NCBI RefSeq assembly: GCF_000247695.1
Contig: NW_004624741.1
Location: forward strand, 32,742,466-32,806,465
Origin: Heterocephalus glaber
Lineage: Eukaryota > Chordata > Mammalia > Rodentia > Bathyergidae
DNA: 64,000 nucleotides
Direction: 5' to 3'
Below, piece after piece: positions 43,463-54,904 of the stretch; within the stretch, counting starts at the first letter, position 1, and every line of letters begins with the position of its first letter. Below the pieces are notes generated by a model, which had not been told where the DNA came from, ran no database searches, and saw only the letters and a list, made by a program, of their open reading frames with translations. A program made the translations under genes and the position numbers.

Positions 43463-44400
43463 TAAAAGGCTGCTGAAGTAGCAGAAAGCTTGGCAGCTCA
43501 CTCTTCAGATCATGATGTTCAGAGGCCTAAAATTACACAGTTCTCATATAGACCCTAAATGGGACACTGAAAATTCTACCCACAAGTTGAGGATAGGTCA
43601 TTTGTATATTGTATTTTAGGAATAGGGGGCTGCCAGCTTAGGACTATTGGTTGTGGCAGGGTTAAAGAGATAATGTGAGAAAGACAGGAGACTCCTGCTC
43701 TATCCTAAAATCAACTGTCAGAAGCCTTCTGAATGTACACTAACACTGATCCAGATTTGGTAGAGGGTGAGTACTAATGGCCATACATTTTATAATCCAG
43801 TTTACTCTAGATAAGAGGAGGAAGCTATAAAAGCTTGCGACTGGATCTAAAAATCCACTGGCAACCTTGGTGGAGGAGAACTTCAGAGATTATAACAACT
43901 GGGACCAGACAGAAGAGTCAAAGAAGAATAAGAAGTTTGAGAAAAAGTCAAAGATGTTGGCTTCTCTAATTCAAGTGCTACCTCAGGGTTTCTCACAAGG
44001 CCTCCCAAAAGTTTCTTTGCAAGAATTCATTAGAAACCATTGTGTAACTAATTCAAAGGAAAGTAATTTGAAACAAGAATGTCCAAACAAACTTGGAAGG
44101 ATCAGACTTATTCTCCAGGAAAAGAGACAGGATCTCTGGACAGAGAAAGTCCAACTATCTCCCAGGCTCCAATGAGAAGACAGCACAATCACTATGGAGG
44201 AGAATTGGATAACTTTTGGTGTGTAAGTAAAGAAAAATATCAATTTTTTGAACATTAAAACTTTTGTAACAAAAATCTGCCTAGAAATGTTTTCTTTAGT
44301 GTATGTAATTTATAGCTCTCCACATTCTATAGCTCTAACTTTGAGCACAATTACCTGGGTTCTAGCAATCAGTTGAAGGGGCACACAGAGGCACTTCAAG
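43463..44400. repeat. Segmental duplication block 3, left flank (pairs with 55.2-56.15 kb)
   Basis: Collinear with about 55,230-56,160: shared GACCTGAAAATTCTA-like sequence (43,565/55,319), GCATTTTATAAT-like (43,786/55,543), AACCTTGGT (43,863/55,618), TTTGAGAAAAAG (43,936/55,700) and AAGTAAAGAAAAATATCA (44,225/56,004). No gene. Homology stops near 44,390, where copy 4 jumps to L1 sequence equivalent to about 47,010. Confidence 0.82.
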
Positions 44401-46150
44401 GTCTTGCTGGGAATGGTTGGCTTTGACTCCACCTAGAACCCTGGGTTTCTCTAATATTGAAGTCTTTTTGTTACCATTTTCAATCTGAATATATATGATG
44501 ACAGTGAAATTCATTACTCACAGGAGGTAATGTCTCCTGGCTCATATTCAGTTTCACAAGTACTCAGCTGCACTAGCACTGGAATGACCTAAGTGTCTGA
44601 GAGGACTGGCTACAACTGCCTACCTGGTATGAAAAGGTACCTGCTTGTCACTCAGGCAGTCTTTGCAAGTATACACTCCTCACTAGAGTCCAGCTTCCTC
44701 TGGTGCAAAAGGACATCAAAGATGACCAGAGGCTGATGCAGTAGTAGGCTATTGTTAGAAGCTATGTGCAGTTCAGGATTGCTTTTTTCTTGGTTAAAAA
44801 TTCTACCTCAATGCAAAATGAACTTGTTTAAATGAAAAAGCTATAGGGTTGCATGAAACATTTTTATTTTGTTGAAATAAAAGTGAATCTGTCCAGTCTC
44901 AGTTTCCTGGGGAGCTTCATTTAGGGAAGAAACTGTGTGAGTAAAGAAAGGTGAATATTAAAGGAGAATATTTTTGGCCAAGAAAGAATTTTCAAAGATG
45001 AGATTTCCCCAGAAGTTTAAAGTAAGTTGCAGATGATTGGCCAAGGGTGAATCTTATGCAAAGGAACTTGTATATATAATATTGGCTATAACTTGCACTC
45101 AAAAGAGCATCATAAATAGTGGTGCCCAGAAGGTTATTAGCTATGGTAATGGACCAGTCTCTGGAGTAGTGTCCCACAGTGCTATAATCATGATACCAGA
45201 TGGGCTCAGACTGAGGGTTGTTTCAAGATCTCAGTGTTCCCATACGGCACTTGTTTTGATCCATTTCTACAGGGAGTCACTCTCAGATATATCTGTGCTC
45301 CTTCACCAGTCTCATGGGATGTTTGTCTTTTAAGAATGGTGTTGGGAGGGCTTTCCAGACTCTGATAATATTCCAGCATGGATTTTGGACTGTTAAGGAT
45401 TAGTGCTGTAGAGTGAAGAGCTTACTAGATGTTTATATGAGGGTGGCTTTGGGTGTCTGGGGCAGCATTGAGGTAGTAGTGTTGGTGTGCACGTGTGCCC
45501 CACCTCAGTGCTAAGTGACCCCCTATGTTTTCTGTGTCTCTACCAGGCTTTTCAGTGGGATGTCAGTGGGAAAAGGAGGTGCTCAGGCACATGTAGCATC
45601 CTGCTACAGCAAGTGCCGAGGCTTAGTAGATGCACAGAGTAGGAATATGTTGCAGGCTTCACCCTTAACTGGCCAAGGACCGAAATGATTTGCCATTATA
45701 TGGAGCTCAATTCCTGTGTCTATGCTTAACCAAAGAATTACTTGCTTCCATGAGATCATGCTGTTGGAAAGGAGAGCTCCCTCTCACAACCAATGGAGAT
45801 TTCTGACTCTCCAATTGGTGAGATTTTATATGGATGGAGCTTCTTACTCCTTTTTGTGTCATGGCCTTGTATGCTTGTGTGTGATCATGCAGTGGAGGTT
45901 TACACAATTCAGTAGTATAACTTCTCCCATCAGAATAAGGATGAAGAGGGTGTCTTTAATACACAACTCTTTCCATACATTGCTCTTCCAGACAAAAAAT
46001 CAACGAAGAAACAGCAAAGTTGAGTTCCCCTATGAATTAAATACACTTAACAGACATCTACAGAACATTTCATGACAACTGAAGGGTATGTATTCTTTTT
46101 CTTATCAGTAGAAACAAATGTATAATAGATTGAATTTTAGGGCATGAAGT
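44401..46150. other. Unassigned sequence, block-3 specific
   Basis: No gene or recognisable repeat; absent from block 4. Short frames (98 codons at 45,037-45,333 plus; 119 codons at 45,716-46,075 plus) have no recognisable domain. Confidence 0.4.
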
Positions 46151-46289
46151 AAGTATTTATACAAAAATTTGAAAGAACTTGTTGGATCTTATCAGAACAT
46201 AATGGAATAAAATTAGAAATCAATTGCAAGACAGCCTGTGGAAATATACAATCCATTATTTTGTAGAGATTGAAAAATCCAATTCTTTT

Positions 46290-46376
46290 GTTGCTATTGG
46301 AATTCTGGGAATTGAACTCAGGGATTATTCATGGTAGGCAAGTGCTCTATCATTGAGCTACATCCCCAGATTTTTT
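46290..46376 (-). mobile_element. ID-type SINE, antisense
   Basis: Contains GGGAATTGAACTCAGGGATT and ends GAGCTACATCCCCAG. It is nested in the old sense L1. Confidence 0.85.
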
Positions 46377-46419
46377 GGCAACAGAATCAATATTTTATTT
46401 CATTCTTTTTTATTTTTTC

Positions 46420-46561
46420 TTTGAAAAATTTTATCAGTACATGTTTGCAGTATATAATGTTTACTTTCCTTGTGTGGGGGTACATGTATATAACACATTT
46501 TAATTTCTTTTTTCATTCCTTTTCTCTACTGTGTTTCTTCTCTTCTCTCCCTAGCAATTTT
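46420..46561 (-). mobile_element. L1 3'UTR-type piece, antisense
   Basis: TTATCAGTACATGTTTGCAG then GTACATGTATATAACACATT and a pyrimidine-rich run. The same 3'UTR type recurs at 57,470-57,600, 27,380-27,520, 20,105-20,270 and 13,440-13,620, marking a second L1 3'UTR family besides the ATGTACCAATAAAATAA one. Confidence 0.65.
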
Positions 46562-46682
46562 AAGCTTTATTTTGACTCAAGGTCTTCTTAAGTTGTCCCA
46601 GTGGCCTCAAACTTGCTATTCTCCTGCCTCAGCCTTCTGAGTAGTTGGGATTATAGATATGCTCCACCACACCTGGCTTGAA
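46562..46682 (-). mobile_element. B1-type SINE, antisense
   Basis: Pyrimidine-rich start, then GGCCTCAAACTTGCTATTCT, CCTGCCTCAGCCTTCTGAGT and GCTCCACCACACCTGGCTTG, the antisense of the 7SL-derived B1. It lacks an evident 29-bp duplication. Confidence 0.85.
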
Positions 46683-48149
46683 TAATTCATTTTTGAAAAA
46701 GCAATGTGTCACTGAAGAAATCAGAGAGATATTTAGAAAAATTCTGTAGTCAAAAGAAAATGGAGACAATCTTGCAGAACACATGGAACACAGTGAAAGA
46801 ATTGTATGAAGGAAGTATAGCCATCAGTGTTTAAATTAGAAAACAAAGATATAAAATTAGTAAGCTAATGATATGTCTTAAGGCCTTAACCAAACAAGGG
46901 CAAAGCAAACACCAAATCAGTAGAAAGCAAGAAATAATAAAGATCAGAGTAGAGCTAAATGACATAGAGACTAAGACAACAACACAAAGAATTAATGAAA
47001 CAAAGTTCATTCTTTGAAAACATAGAGAAAACTAACAAAAAATTATGAAAACCAACCAAAGGAAAAAGGAGTCCAAGTAAACTTTGAAGTGAAAAGGTAA
47101 ATATTGCAATAGACATACAGGAATTAAATGGATCATTAGGAAGTAATTTGAAAAATTATATGCCAATAAATTAGAAATTCTAGAAAATATGAACTGATTC
47201 TTAGACACAATGATCTACCAAAAATGAACAAAGGGTTACCAAAAAAGTGAACATATCAAAAACAGGCAATGTGATAAAAGCAGTAACAGTTTCCTAGTAA
47301 AGAAAATGCCAGGACTAGAGAGATCCTCTCCACTGAATTTTACTAGGTCTTTAAAGGCTAAATACCTATAGTCCTCAAATGATTCCATGGAATAGTAAGG
47401 GAAGGGACATTTCAAGACATACTATGTGAAGCAAGCAATTGTTTTAATTTGCTACCAAAACCTGAAAAGGACACAACAACAACATCAAAAGAAAAATATA
47501 GGCCAATATCCTTCATGAACATAGATGGAAAGACCTTTCATAAAATACTTGCAAATAGAATTTGACATCATATAAAAGGATTATACACCACAATCCAGTT
47601 GGCTTCATTCTAGGGATGCAAAGTTTCATCAAAATTCAATAAAAAATGTGATACACCATGAAAATAGGATCATAGCTAATAATCACTTTATCATCTCAAT
47701 AGATATCTGTTTTGAGTAAAATTTAATATTCTTAAAATCCTGAATAAAGTAGTTATAGAATGATCATATTTCCACAAAATAAAGGCTATAATGACAAACC
47801 CATTGTGAACATCATAGTGAATGGGGAAAAACTGAAAATATTTGCTTAAAATTCTGGACATTACACAGCCGGTAATTCTTACCCCTCTTATTCAATATTG
47901 TACTTGAAACTTTAGCTTAAGCAATTACACAGTAGAAAGAAATAAAAAGGATAAAAACAGGAAATGACAAATTATCTGTTTACAGATGCCACGGTTCTAT
48001 AGCTAGAAAAACCTAAGTAGTCCAGTAAAAGTCTCCTAATCATTTCCTCAGAGTAGCAGGAAAAAAATTAGCATACAATAATTAGTAGATTTTTTTCTAC
48101 ATTAATTACAAATTCACTGAGAAAGAAATAAGGAAACCAAGGTCATTCA

Positions 48150-48206
48150 GAACACACACACACACAGATAGGCACACACACACACAAACTCACACACACA
48201 TACAGT
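48150..48206. repeat. (CA)n microsatellite, interrupted
   Basis: Three CA runs separated by GATAGG and AACT. The equivalent place in the paralogous L1 (56,947-56,981) has one longer uninterrupted run. Confidence 0.93.
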
Positions 48207-49234
48207 AAAATATGCAGGAATAAACTTAACCAATGAGGTGAAAGATCTCTACAATGAAAATTATAATTCACTGAACAAAGAAATTAATGAAGACAGTAGA
48301 AGATGGACAGACCTTTTGTGTGGTTGGATTTGGATATTTAATATAATTAAAATGGCTATACTATCAAAAGTGATCTACAGTTTCAGTGAAATTCTCTTGG
48401 AGATACTAGTGACATTTTACAAAGAACTAGAACAAAGACTCCTAAAACCCACATTGGGGAGTTCAGATGGAAGACTCTGAGTAGTTGGAGCAATGCTGAA
48501 CAGGCAGAACAGTGTTGGAGACACCACAACAGCTGACTTCAAATATCCTATAGAGAATTTCTAACAAACACAGAGTGTGATTTTCCAATGGATAAAATAG
48601 ACAAGTAATGAGCCCATGCATCTACAACCATCTAATTCTCAATAAGTAGTTAAAACATACATTGGAGAACAGACAGCCTCTTTTGATTAATGATAATGGA
48701 AAAACTTTACAAAGCCAATAGAAGATCAGAACAAGATCCCTATGTTTCACCCTATGTAAAGGTCAACTCAAAATTAATCTAAGCTCTTAATCTAAGACTG
48801 AAAACTGTGAAATAACTAGAGGAAAACATGGTGGAAATATTTCAAGACATTATACAGCCTCAGATTTCCTGAATAGGATCAAAGAGTTTGGGAAACAATA
48901 GCAAAAATTGATGAATAGGATTTCATGAAATTAAAAGGCTTCTGCACAGCTGAGGAAATAATAAGCAGAGGGAAGTGACAATCTGCAGACTTGGGAGAAT
49001 CTTAGCCAGCTGTTCATTGTCAGATGATTAATGTCCAGAAAATATATATATTTCAGAAGACAACACGAAAAGAACAAATATTTTCACCAATAAATGGGCC
49101 AAAGATCTAAACAAACACTTCTCAAAAAAAGAAGTAAAAATGGTCAATAATTATATGACAAAATGCTCAACATATGTAGTTCCTTGGGAAATGAAAACTA
49201 TCAGTCAACACAACTATCTAGTAGAGAACCCTAC

Positions 49235-49745
49235 AGTGGGTTCCAATATCCTGCTCAGTGCTACAATGCATGGTGAGAAGAAAACAGAGAGACAGAGTTA
49301 AAGAGACAGAGGTATGGGGAGCCAGGATGACCAATGCCCGTGCAAGCAAGGCAAAACAAGCACAGGTCTTGAACACCCAGAGCTGTTGATATTTATGAGT
49401 GACATTGTATAATCAGATTGAGGTAAAGGGGCTATGTGAGAGGATGTGTACTTGCTATGGACACATTGCTGATGCAGGCAAGGCTTGTAAAGGGAAACAC
49501 AAAGTATTCTTGAATTAGGAACAGAATAAACAAAATATTGGTTGCAGTTAATAAATTGACCTTGTCTTTTTAGTAAAGAAGGTTTTAACTCTGGGAACAG
49601 AATTTGGGTAAGCATCACTCTGACCTCAACATGGAGGCTTTGGCCAGACTCACTTCTGAAAACAAGCCAATTGCCAGGTGAACAATTTACATCCCACACT
49701 GCTCACAGCCTGCCTTGGGCATAATCAATAGGGTGGTCCCCCGTA
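49235..49745. mobile_element. LTR-like insertion in old L1, family unknown
   Basis: The L1 sequence either side is continuous in the paralogue at 58,190-58,230, so about 510 bp were gained here. It contains a GAATAAACAAA poly(A)-like motif near 49,524 and is more GC-rich than its surroundings. Ends and TSD could not be fixed; the solo-LTR call is an inference. Confidence 0.4.
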
Positions 49746-50691
49746 ATTATTAGACAGAATACAAAAAACAGTAAATGCTGGTGAGGATGCAGAGAAAATG
49801 GAACTCTTATATACTGTTGGTGAGAATGTATATTAGTAATTCACTGTGACATAAGTATAGAATTTCCTCAAAAACAAAACAAAGTATAAATAGAGCTACC
49901 ACATCATACAGCTGTACAATTCCTTGTTAAATTACATTAAATTATTAGTCAGCATACAATAGAGATACTTGTGTATCAGTTTTTATTGGGGGCACTACTC
50001 GTAATATCCAGGTAGGCCATCAAGCTAAATGTCCATGAGTGGATGAATTGATAAAGAAGGTGTAGAATACATGGACAATGCTTTAGTATTATTAGTTCAG
50101 TATTAGTTTAGTATTATTAGTATTATTAGTTATAAAGGGAAAAATCTTGTCATTTGTAGGAAAATTGTTGGAATTGGAGATCATCATGTTTAGCAAAATA
50201 AGTCAGATGTCAAAAGACAAATACCATGATTTTTGTGCTACATGGAATACAGAGGCAAAAAGATGACAGGATAGTAGAAGAGGGCAATGGAGCCCAGAGA
50301 AGGGCTGAGCAGGGCTAAGAGGGGAAATAGAGGAGATAGATGTGATCAAAGCACATTACATACATGCAGAGAAATGTCACAATGAAACCAGTAGTTGTAA
50401 ACAATTCATATGTGGAAATGATTATGATCAAAGGGAAAGGAAGAAAGAAAGAGAAATGAGCAAATAAAGAAAGAGGAGAAAATATGGTGTTTCCCCCAAA
50501 CCAAAGATACATGGACCATGCTGCTCACACTGTCTAGGGAGATCAGTCATGTGGGAAAGTCTATGGGAAAGACCATGGCTCTTTGAGAGTGCAGATGATG
50601 GAAATTTCTAGACCAAAGTATTTATCCAGTCCTCTCTGGTCATCCAGTTGATGTTGAGAGGGGAAACCATTTACCTGGAACTAATAGGTGC

Positions 50692-51476
50692 TCATTGGAA
50701 AAGCAGCCATGCCAGTATAAATGGATGTGTGGCTGTGGTTGAGCAGGATACAGGCAGAGATTGGGCTTTTAAAGACTTCACATTGCCCCAGGATTGCAGG
50801 ATGCTCTTCCACACTGTCTGCACATCCTTGTTTCCAAGGGTGTAGATGAGTGGGTTGAGCAGTGGGGTGATAACAGAGTAGAAGAAGGGCTGGGAACTTT
50901 CGGCTGAAGGTTGGAGGTATAAGAACATGCCTAGTCCAAAGTACATGGTGACCACCAGCAAGTGGGAACTGCAGATGCTGAGTATCTTGTGCCTTCCTTC
51001 AGCTGAAGGTAGTTGCAGTACAGCCCTACCAATAAAGGTGTAGGAGATGATCACCAGCAGGGGAGGCATCATTCCAAATGGGATGGTCATAAAGGTGAGG
51101 GTCAGCTTATTAGCAGAGGTCTCCCTACAGGCCAGCTTGATGAACACAGACACCTCACAGAAGAAGTGGTCCAGGGTGTGGAGCCCACAGAGGGGGAGCT
51201 GGAGTGTGAGTGTGGCTTGGAGCAGAGCATTGGCCAGGCCACTGGACAAGGAGGCAGCTGCCATCTGCATGCACACCTAGGGATGCATGATGAGATTGTA
51301 GTGGAAGGGCCATCAGATGGCCACATAATGATTAATGGCCATCGTAGCTAGCATAGCACATTCACTGGAGGTTATCCAGCAGAAAAGAAAACCTGTGTGA
51401 TGCATGCTCAGGCACCAATGGTCTTCTCTGGTTCCCACAGGTTGGCCAGTAGCTGTGGCACAGTGGTACAGGTTAC
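50692..51476 (-). pseudogene. Olfactory receptor pseudogene 3, 5'-truncated
   Basis: Residues from about TM2/TM3 to the C-terminus survive. The readable start is VTCTTVPQLLANLWEPEKTI (to 51,476); upstream of it the OR is missing and the L1 5'UTR array follows. AINHYVAI precedes a TGA replacing the Cys of the motif (about 51,311), and a TAG follows LIMHP (about 51,280). From 51,276 the frame is open for 194 codons: the LCGLHTLDHFFCEVSVFIKL loop, SYTFIGRAVLQL (TM5), HKILSICSSHLLVVTMY (TM6), TPLLNPLIYTLGNKDVQ (TM7), and a C-terminus extended to 50,692. Lesions: missing N-terminus, a stop in the TM3 start, and the two stops named. Confidence 0.92.
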
Positions 51477-51489
51477 ATTGAGTAGGCTG

Positions 51490-52330
51490 TCTGGTGCTGG
51501 GTGTAGGGTGGGTCTGTGTTTCTGGCACCCATGTGGCTCACCTTCTCTGGGCTTGGAGCCATGGCATGCCTACTCAGAAGCCTTCTGCTGCCTGGGAGCC
51601 ATGGTGTGCCAATCTGGAGGTCTCCTCTGGGGTCAGAGTTGTGGCATACCAACCCAGAAGCTTCCTCTATGCTGGGAGACACAGCACGCCTACCCAGAAG
51701 CCTCCTGCTGCCTGCAAGCTGTGGTGCACCTATCTGGAGGTCTACTCTGGGCTTGGAGCAGTGGCACACCTACCCGGAAGCTTCCTCTATGCTGGGAGCC
51801 ACAGCACACCTACCCGGAAGCCTCCTGCTGCCTGTGAGCCATGGTGAGCTGGTCTGGAGGTCTCCTCTGGGCTCGGAGCCATGGCACACCTACACAAAAT
51901 CTTCCTCTATGCTGGGAACCACAGCACGCCTACCCGGAAGCCTCCTGCTGCCTGCAAGCTGTGGTGTGCTGATCTGGAGGTCTCCTCTAGGCTCAGAGCC
52001 ATGGCACACCTACCCAGAAGCTTCCTCTATGCTGGAAACTGCAGCACACCTACCCGGAAGCCTCCTGCTGTCTGCAAGGCATGGTGCACCGATCTGGAGG
52101 TCTGGGCTTGGAGCTGTGGCACACCTACCCAGAAGCTTCCTCTATACTGGGAACCATAGCAGGCCTACCTGGAATCCTCCTGCTTCCTGCAAGCTGTGGT
52201 GCACTGGTCTGGAGGTCTCCTCTGGGCTCAGAGCCGTGGCACACCCACCCGGAATCTTCCTCTATGCTGGGAGCTGCAGCACGCCTACCCAGAAGCCTCC
52301 TGTTGCCTTTGAGCCATGGTGCACTAGTCT
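51490..52330 (-). repeat. 40-bp monomer array in a 120-bp higher-order pattern
   Basis: Tandem 40-bp monomers of three alternating types: A (CTTCCTCTATGCTGGGAGCC...), B (CCTCCTGCTGCCTGCAAGCT...) and C (TCTCCTCTGGGCTCGGAGCC...), each ending in ACCTACCCGGAAG- or TCTGGAGG-like sequence. Type A starts at 51,661, 51,781, 51,901, 52,021, 52,136 and 52,256, that is every 120 bp with one 5-bp loss. An older-looking unit begins at 51,541. The left edge (GTTTCTGGCACCCATGTGGC at about 51,509-51,530) matches the ORF1-proximal 5'UTR linker at 319-345 and 38,070-38,092, so the array is an L1 5'UTR on the minus strand whose L1 body is missing. Confidence 0.9.
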
Positions 52331-54904
52331 CTAGGTGTAGAATTTTTTTTATCATAGCTAGTTGGAGTTCTGTATGCCTCACTTATCTGCATGTCAAACT
52401 TTTTTGCTCTGTTTGGGAAGTTTTTTTTTTTCTTAAACCTTTTATTGGTACATTTTCAATATACAATGTTTACATTTATCATTAGGCACTTGTACCTGTA
52501 CGTGATCTATCTTGGTTCTTATATTTTCCCCATTATCTGTGCACCATTCCCCCCCTCCACCCTTCCCTTTTTACAAAATCTTTGTTTCCATTTTTTCCTT
52601 TCTCATAATTTTTCCTTTTATATAATTTTTTCTTTACCTTCTTACCTTTCCCCTTCCCCTCCCTTTTCCCTTACCACTTTGGACCTTTTCTTTCTATTTC
52701 AAATTATCAATTATGCATTTTAATCCTTTTAATTCTTATTTACACTTTCAGTTTCTCACACTAGAGAAACTACTCTGTATTTACACATGTCCCATTTATT
52801 TCACTTAAGAGTATGTCCTCAATATGCACCCATTTAGCTATAAATGTCTTTGGTTTCTCATTGTTTTTTCTCAGTAGTAAGTTTGGGAAGTTTTATGTCA
52901 TTAATTCTGTGAAGAGGTTTTTTTATGTGATTTTTACTTTCTCCTGCTTTTTCATGAATTCATATCAATTTTACTTTATTCTTCTTTGCATCATCTAGGA
53001 ACTGCTGGATTGATTTCTCATGGTTCCTTACTTTTTTTAGGAGTTCTCTCTTTTCATGGTCAGTGACCACAATCCTGTATTCTGTATCTGACATTCTATC
53101 TTCAGATCAGCTCAGTCTGCTGTGTATGATTTCAATAGAGTTTTTAATCTCCTGGATATCTGTTTGAATCTGTTTCATGGATTCCATTTCTTTCCTATGG
53201 TGGATATTCATGGCTTCCATCATCTTCCTGAGCACAAATATTTTTTTTATCTGTTTCTATCCTAGAGTCTCTAAACATGTCATTCATTCTGCTTATCATA
53301 TCTGTAGTCATCTGGGAAATTATTTCTCTTTTGAAGTTTTCTAAAACCTCATTCATCTGTTTTGTTACTTCCTGTGCTACAAGTTCATGGTGTCCAGCTG
53401 TTTGATTATCACTTTTCCACCTCGTTTCTCCCAGGATTTGCCTTTGGTGAGCTGAACCTCTGGGTTTGCACTTTGCTTAAATGTCTTCTTATTTCCATTT
53501 TTGTTGTTGGTGCTGTTTTTAATTCCTGGGTTGATACTAGATATTACTTAAGGTAAGTATCATTGCTGTTTGTATTTAGAACACTTATGGACTGATTTCT
53601 TATCAAAGTTGTCTTCCAGATATAGCTGGTTATTGGTTTTCAGTCTCTAATGGCCTTAGTCCATCTTGTTTTCAGTATACCAGTTAGGACTACTGATTAG
53701 ATCAATCACAACACCTTAGCCCAAGTGATACAATTAGCAACAAGAATAGCATCAAGCAAAGGTTAGAAAAATGACAACTTATACTAGTTATTAATCTATC
53801 ACCTTTAAACGTGTGTATTCAGTCACAATCGAGGACCAACCCCATATATGTTTATAGTGAATAAACTCTTCAGTATAACAACTTTACCATTTGGGATGGG
53901 GACTTGGAGTTGAGGAGGGAGGGACACATAGGTAGAATAGGGAAAGGTTATAAGCGAGGCCAGATTACACAAGGAGATCACATAAACTCTATGAAAATTT
54001 TGATGACAAGAGAAAAAGACAGAATGAAAGAAAGAAGACAAGAACAGAACAACACAACAGCAATAGGGAAGCTGTAAACTGTCTTTATTTTCCTATAAAA
54101 CTAATGACAATTGAGAGGAAGGAAAAGAGAGATGAAAAGAAAATGAATGTAAAAAGAAGTCTGAATTAGGACAGGAACAGGAACAAAAAGCAAGAGAGAT
54201 GAAGAACAAGGTGGGAGAGAGAAAGAGAGAAGAGAAAAAAGAAGAAATAAAATAAAAAAATAAATTTGAAAATAGAAGAAAAAATTTAAAAAATTAAAAA
54301 TAAAAGAAAAAAATAGCTGAAAATAAAAAATAAAAATGAAAGAAGGCCTCCTTCAGAGTATGTCTCTGCTGTCACAATAGACAGCATGGTCAGAAGAGCG
54401 CAGTTCTAAGTCAATTACGCTCAGCAAACCAGAAGCTGTCCCCTGAGATTCAGGCTGATTTCTGGCTTCAAGGCCCAAGTTGAGTTCTCTGACCCTCTAC
54501 TGGGTTGAACTCTGCAAGGTTCTACCATAGGTTCCAGCTTCCCTTTCACTGAATATAGTCCAGGTTCTAATGGGAGGTGGTGATCCCTCCACCTTACCAA
54601 CTGAGGTGGTCTGGTGTGCCTTTATTGCAGAGATTTTCTTCACTGATCCTATGGGCTTCAATTTTCATCAAGGAGCCCCAGAGAGGCCCTCTTCTCTTGT
54701 TCACCTCTGGTCTATCTTCTGGAGCTCAGAAAAATGGCCTTTCTGACCCACTTCCCCTCTGTTGTGCCAGGTACTGGCATAGCCCAGTGGCCAGAGGTGA
54801 GGGGGGCACTGGTGCCAGTGCAGCTGGCTCCTGCACTCCTCTATGCCAAAGGGGCAGTGCCAGAGTTGTCAAACAGTGCTGGGCTCCTCTGCTCCTCCAA
54901 CACC
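52331..54904 (-). mobile_element. L1 5' portion (ORF1 C-term truncated, long 5'UTR), antisense
   Basis: ORF1 runs on the minus strand from the start at 53,498-53,496 (MEIRRHLSKV-like) to about 52,331, interrupted by a younger L1 end at 52,425-52,880. ORF2 is absent: at 52,330 the sequence passes into the 40-bp array. The 5'UTR (53,499-54,904) is of the long type seen at 10.8-12.2 kb, with its polypyrimidine tract (plus-strand purines/A-rich, 54,100-54,340). The 5' end is GC-rich (54,740-54,900) and abuts the shared block-4 boundary at 54,905. Confidence 0.8.
52425..52880 (-). mobile_element. 5'-truncated L1 3' end, antisense, nested
   Basis: Poly-T, TTTTATTGGTACATTTTCAA (3'UTR end), pyrimidine tract, then the ORF2 stop region and C-terminus. 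Perfect 14-bp TSD GTTTGGGAAGTTTT at 52,411-52,424 and 52,881-52,894 within the host ORF1, so host order is restored by removing it. Confidence 0.93.

Larger units (their letters stand above)
46151..50490 (+). mobile_element. Old L1, sense, with nested insertions (pairs with 56.2-58.9 kb)
   Basis: Endonuclease end at about 46,190-46,280 and 46,690, RT from about 47,300 (GGCCAATATCCTTCATGAAC at 47,501 corresponds to the YRPIS-L-N box), thumb near 48,238-48,470 (LYNENYNSLNKEINEDSRRW), C-terminus and 3'UTR to about 50,490. Heavily diverged. Interrupted by SINE/L1/B1 at 46,285-46,682 and by an LTR-like segment at 49,235-49,745. The 58-kb copy has neither. Confidence 0.8.

Noticed and set aside
51490..52330. 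CRISPR array
   Set aside because: There are no spacers: the 40-bp units are contiguous and diverged, and the host is a mammal.
51516..52334. 272-codon open frame with 40-residue repeats, as a candidate repeat-protein gene
   Set aside because: It is an automatic result of a stop-poor 120-bp higher-order repeat that belongs to an L1 5'UTR; other frames are open too, and no start context, exon structure or domain supports a protein.
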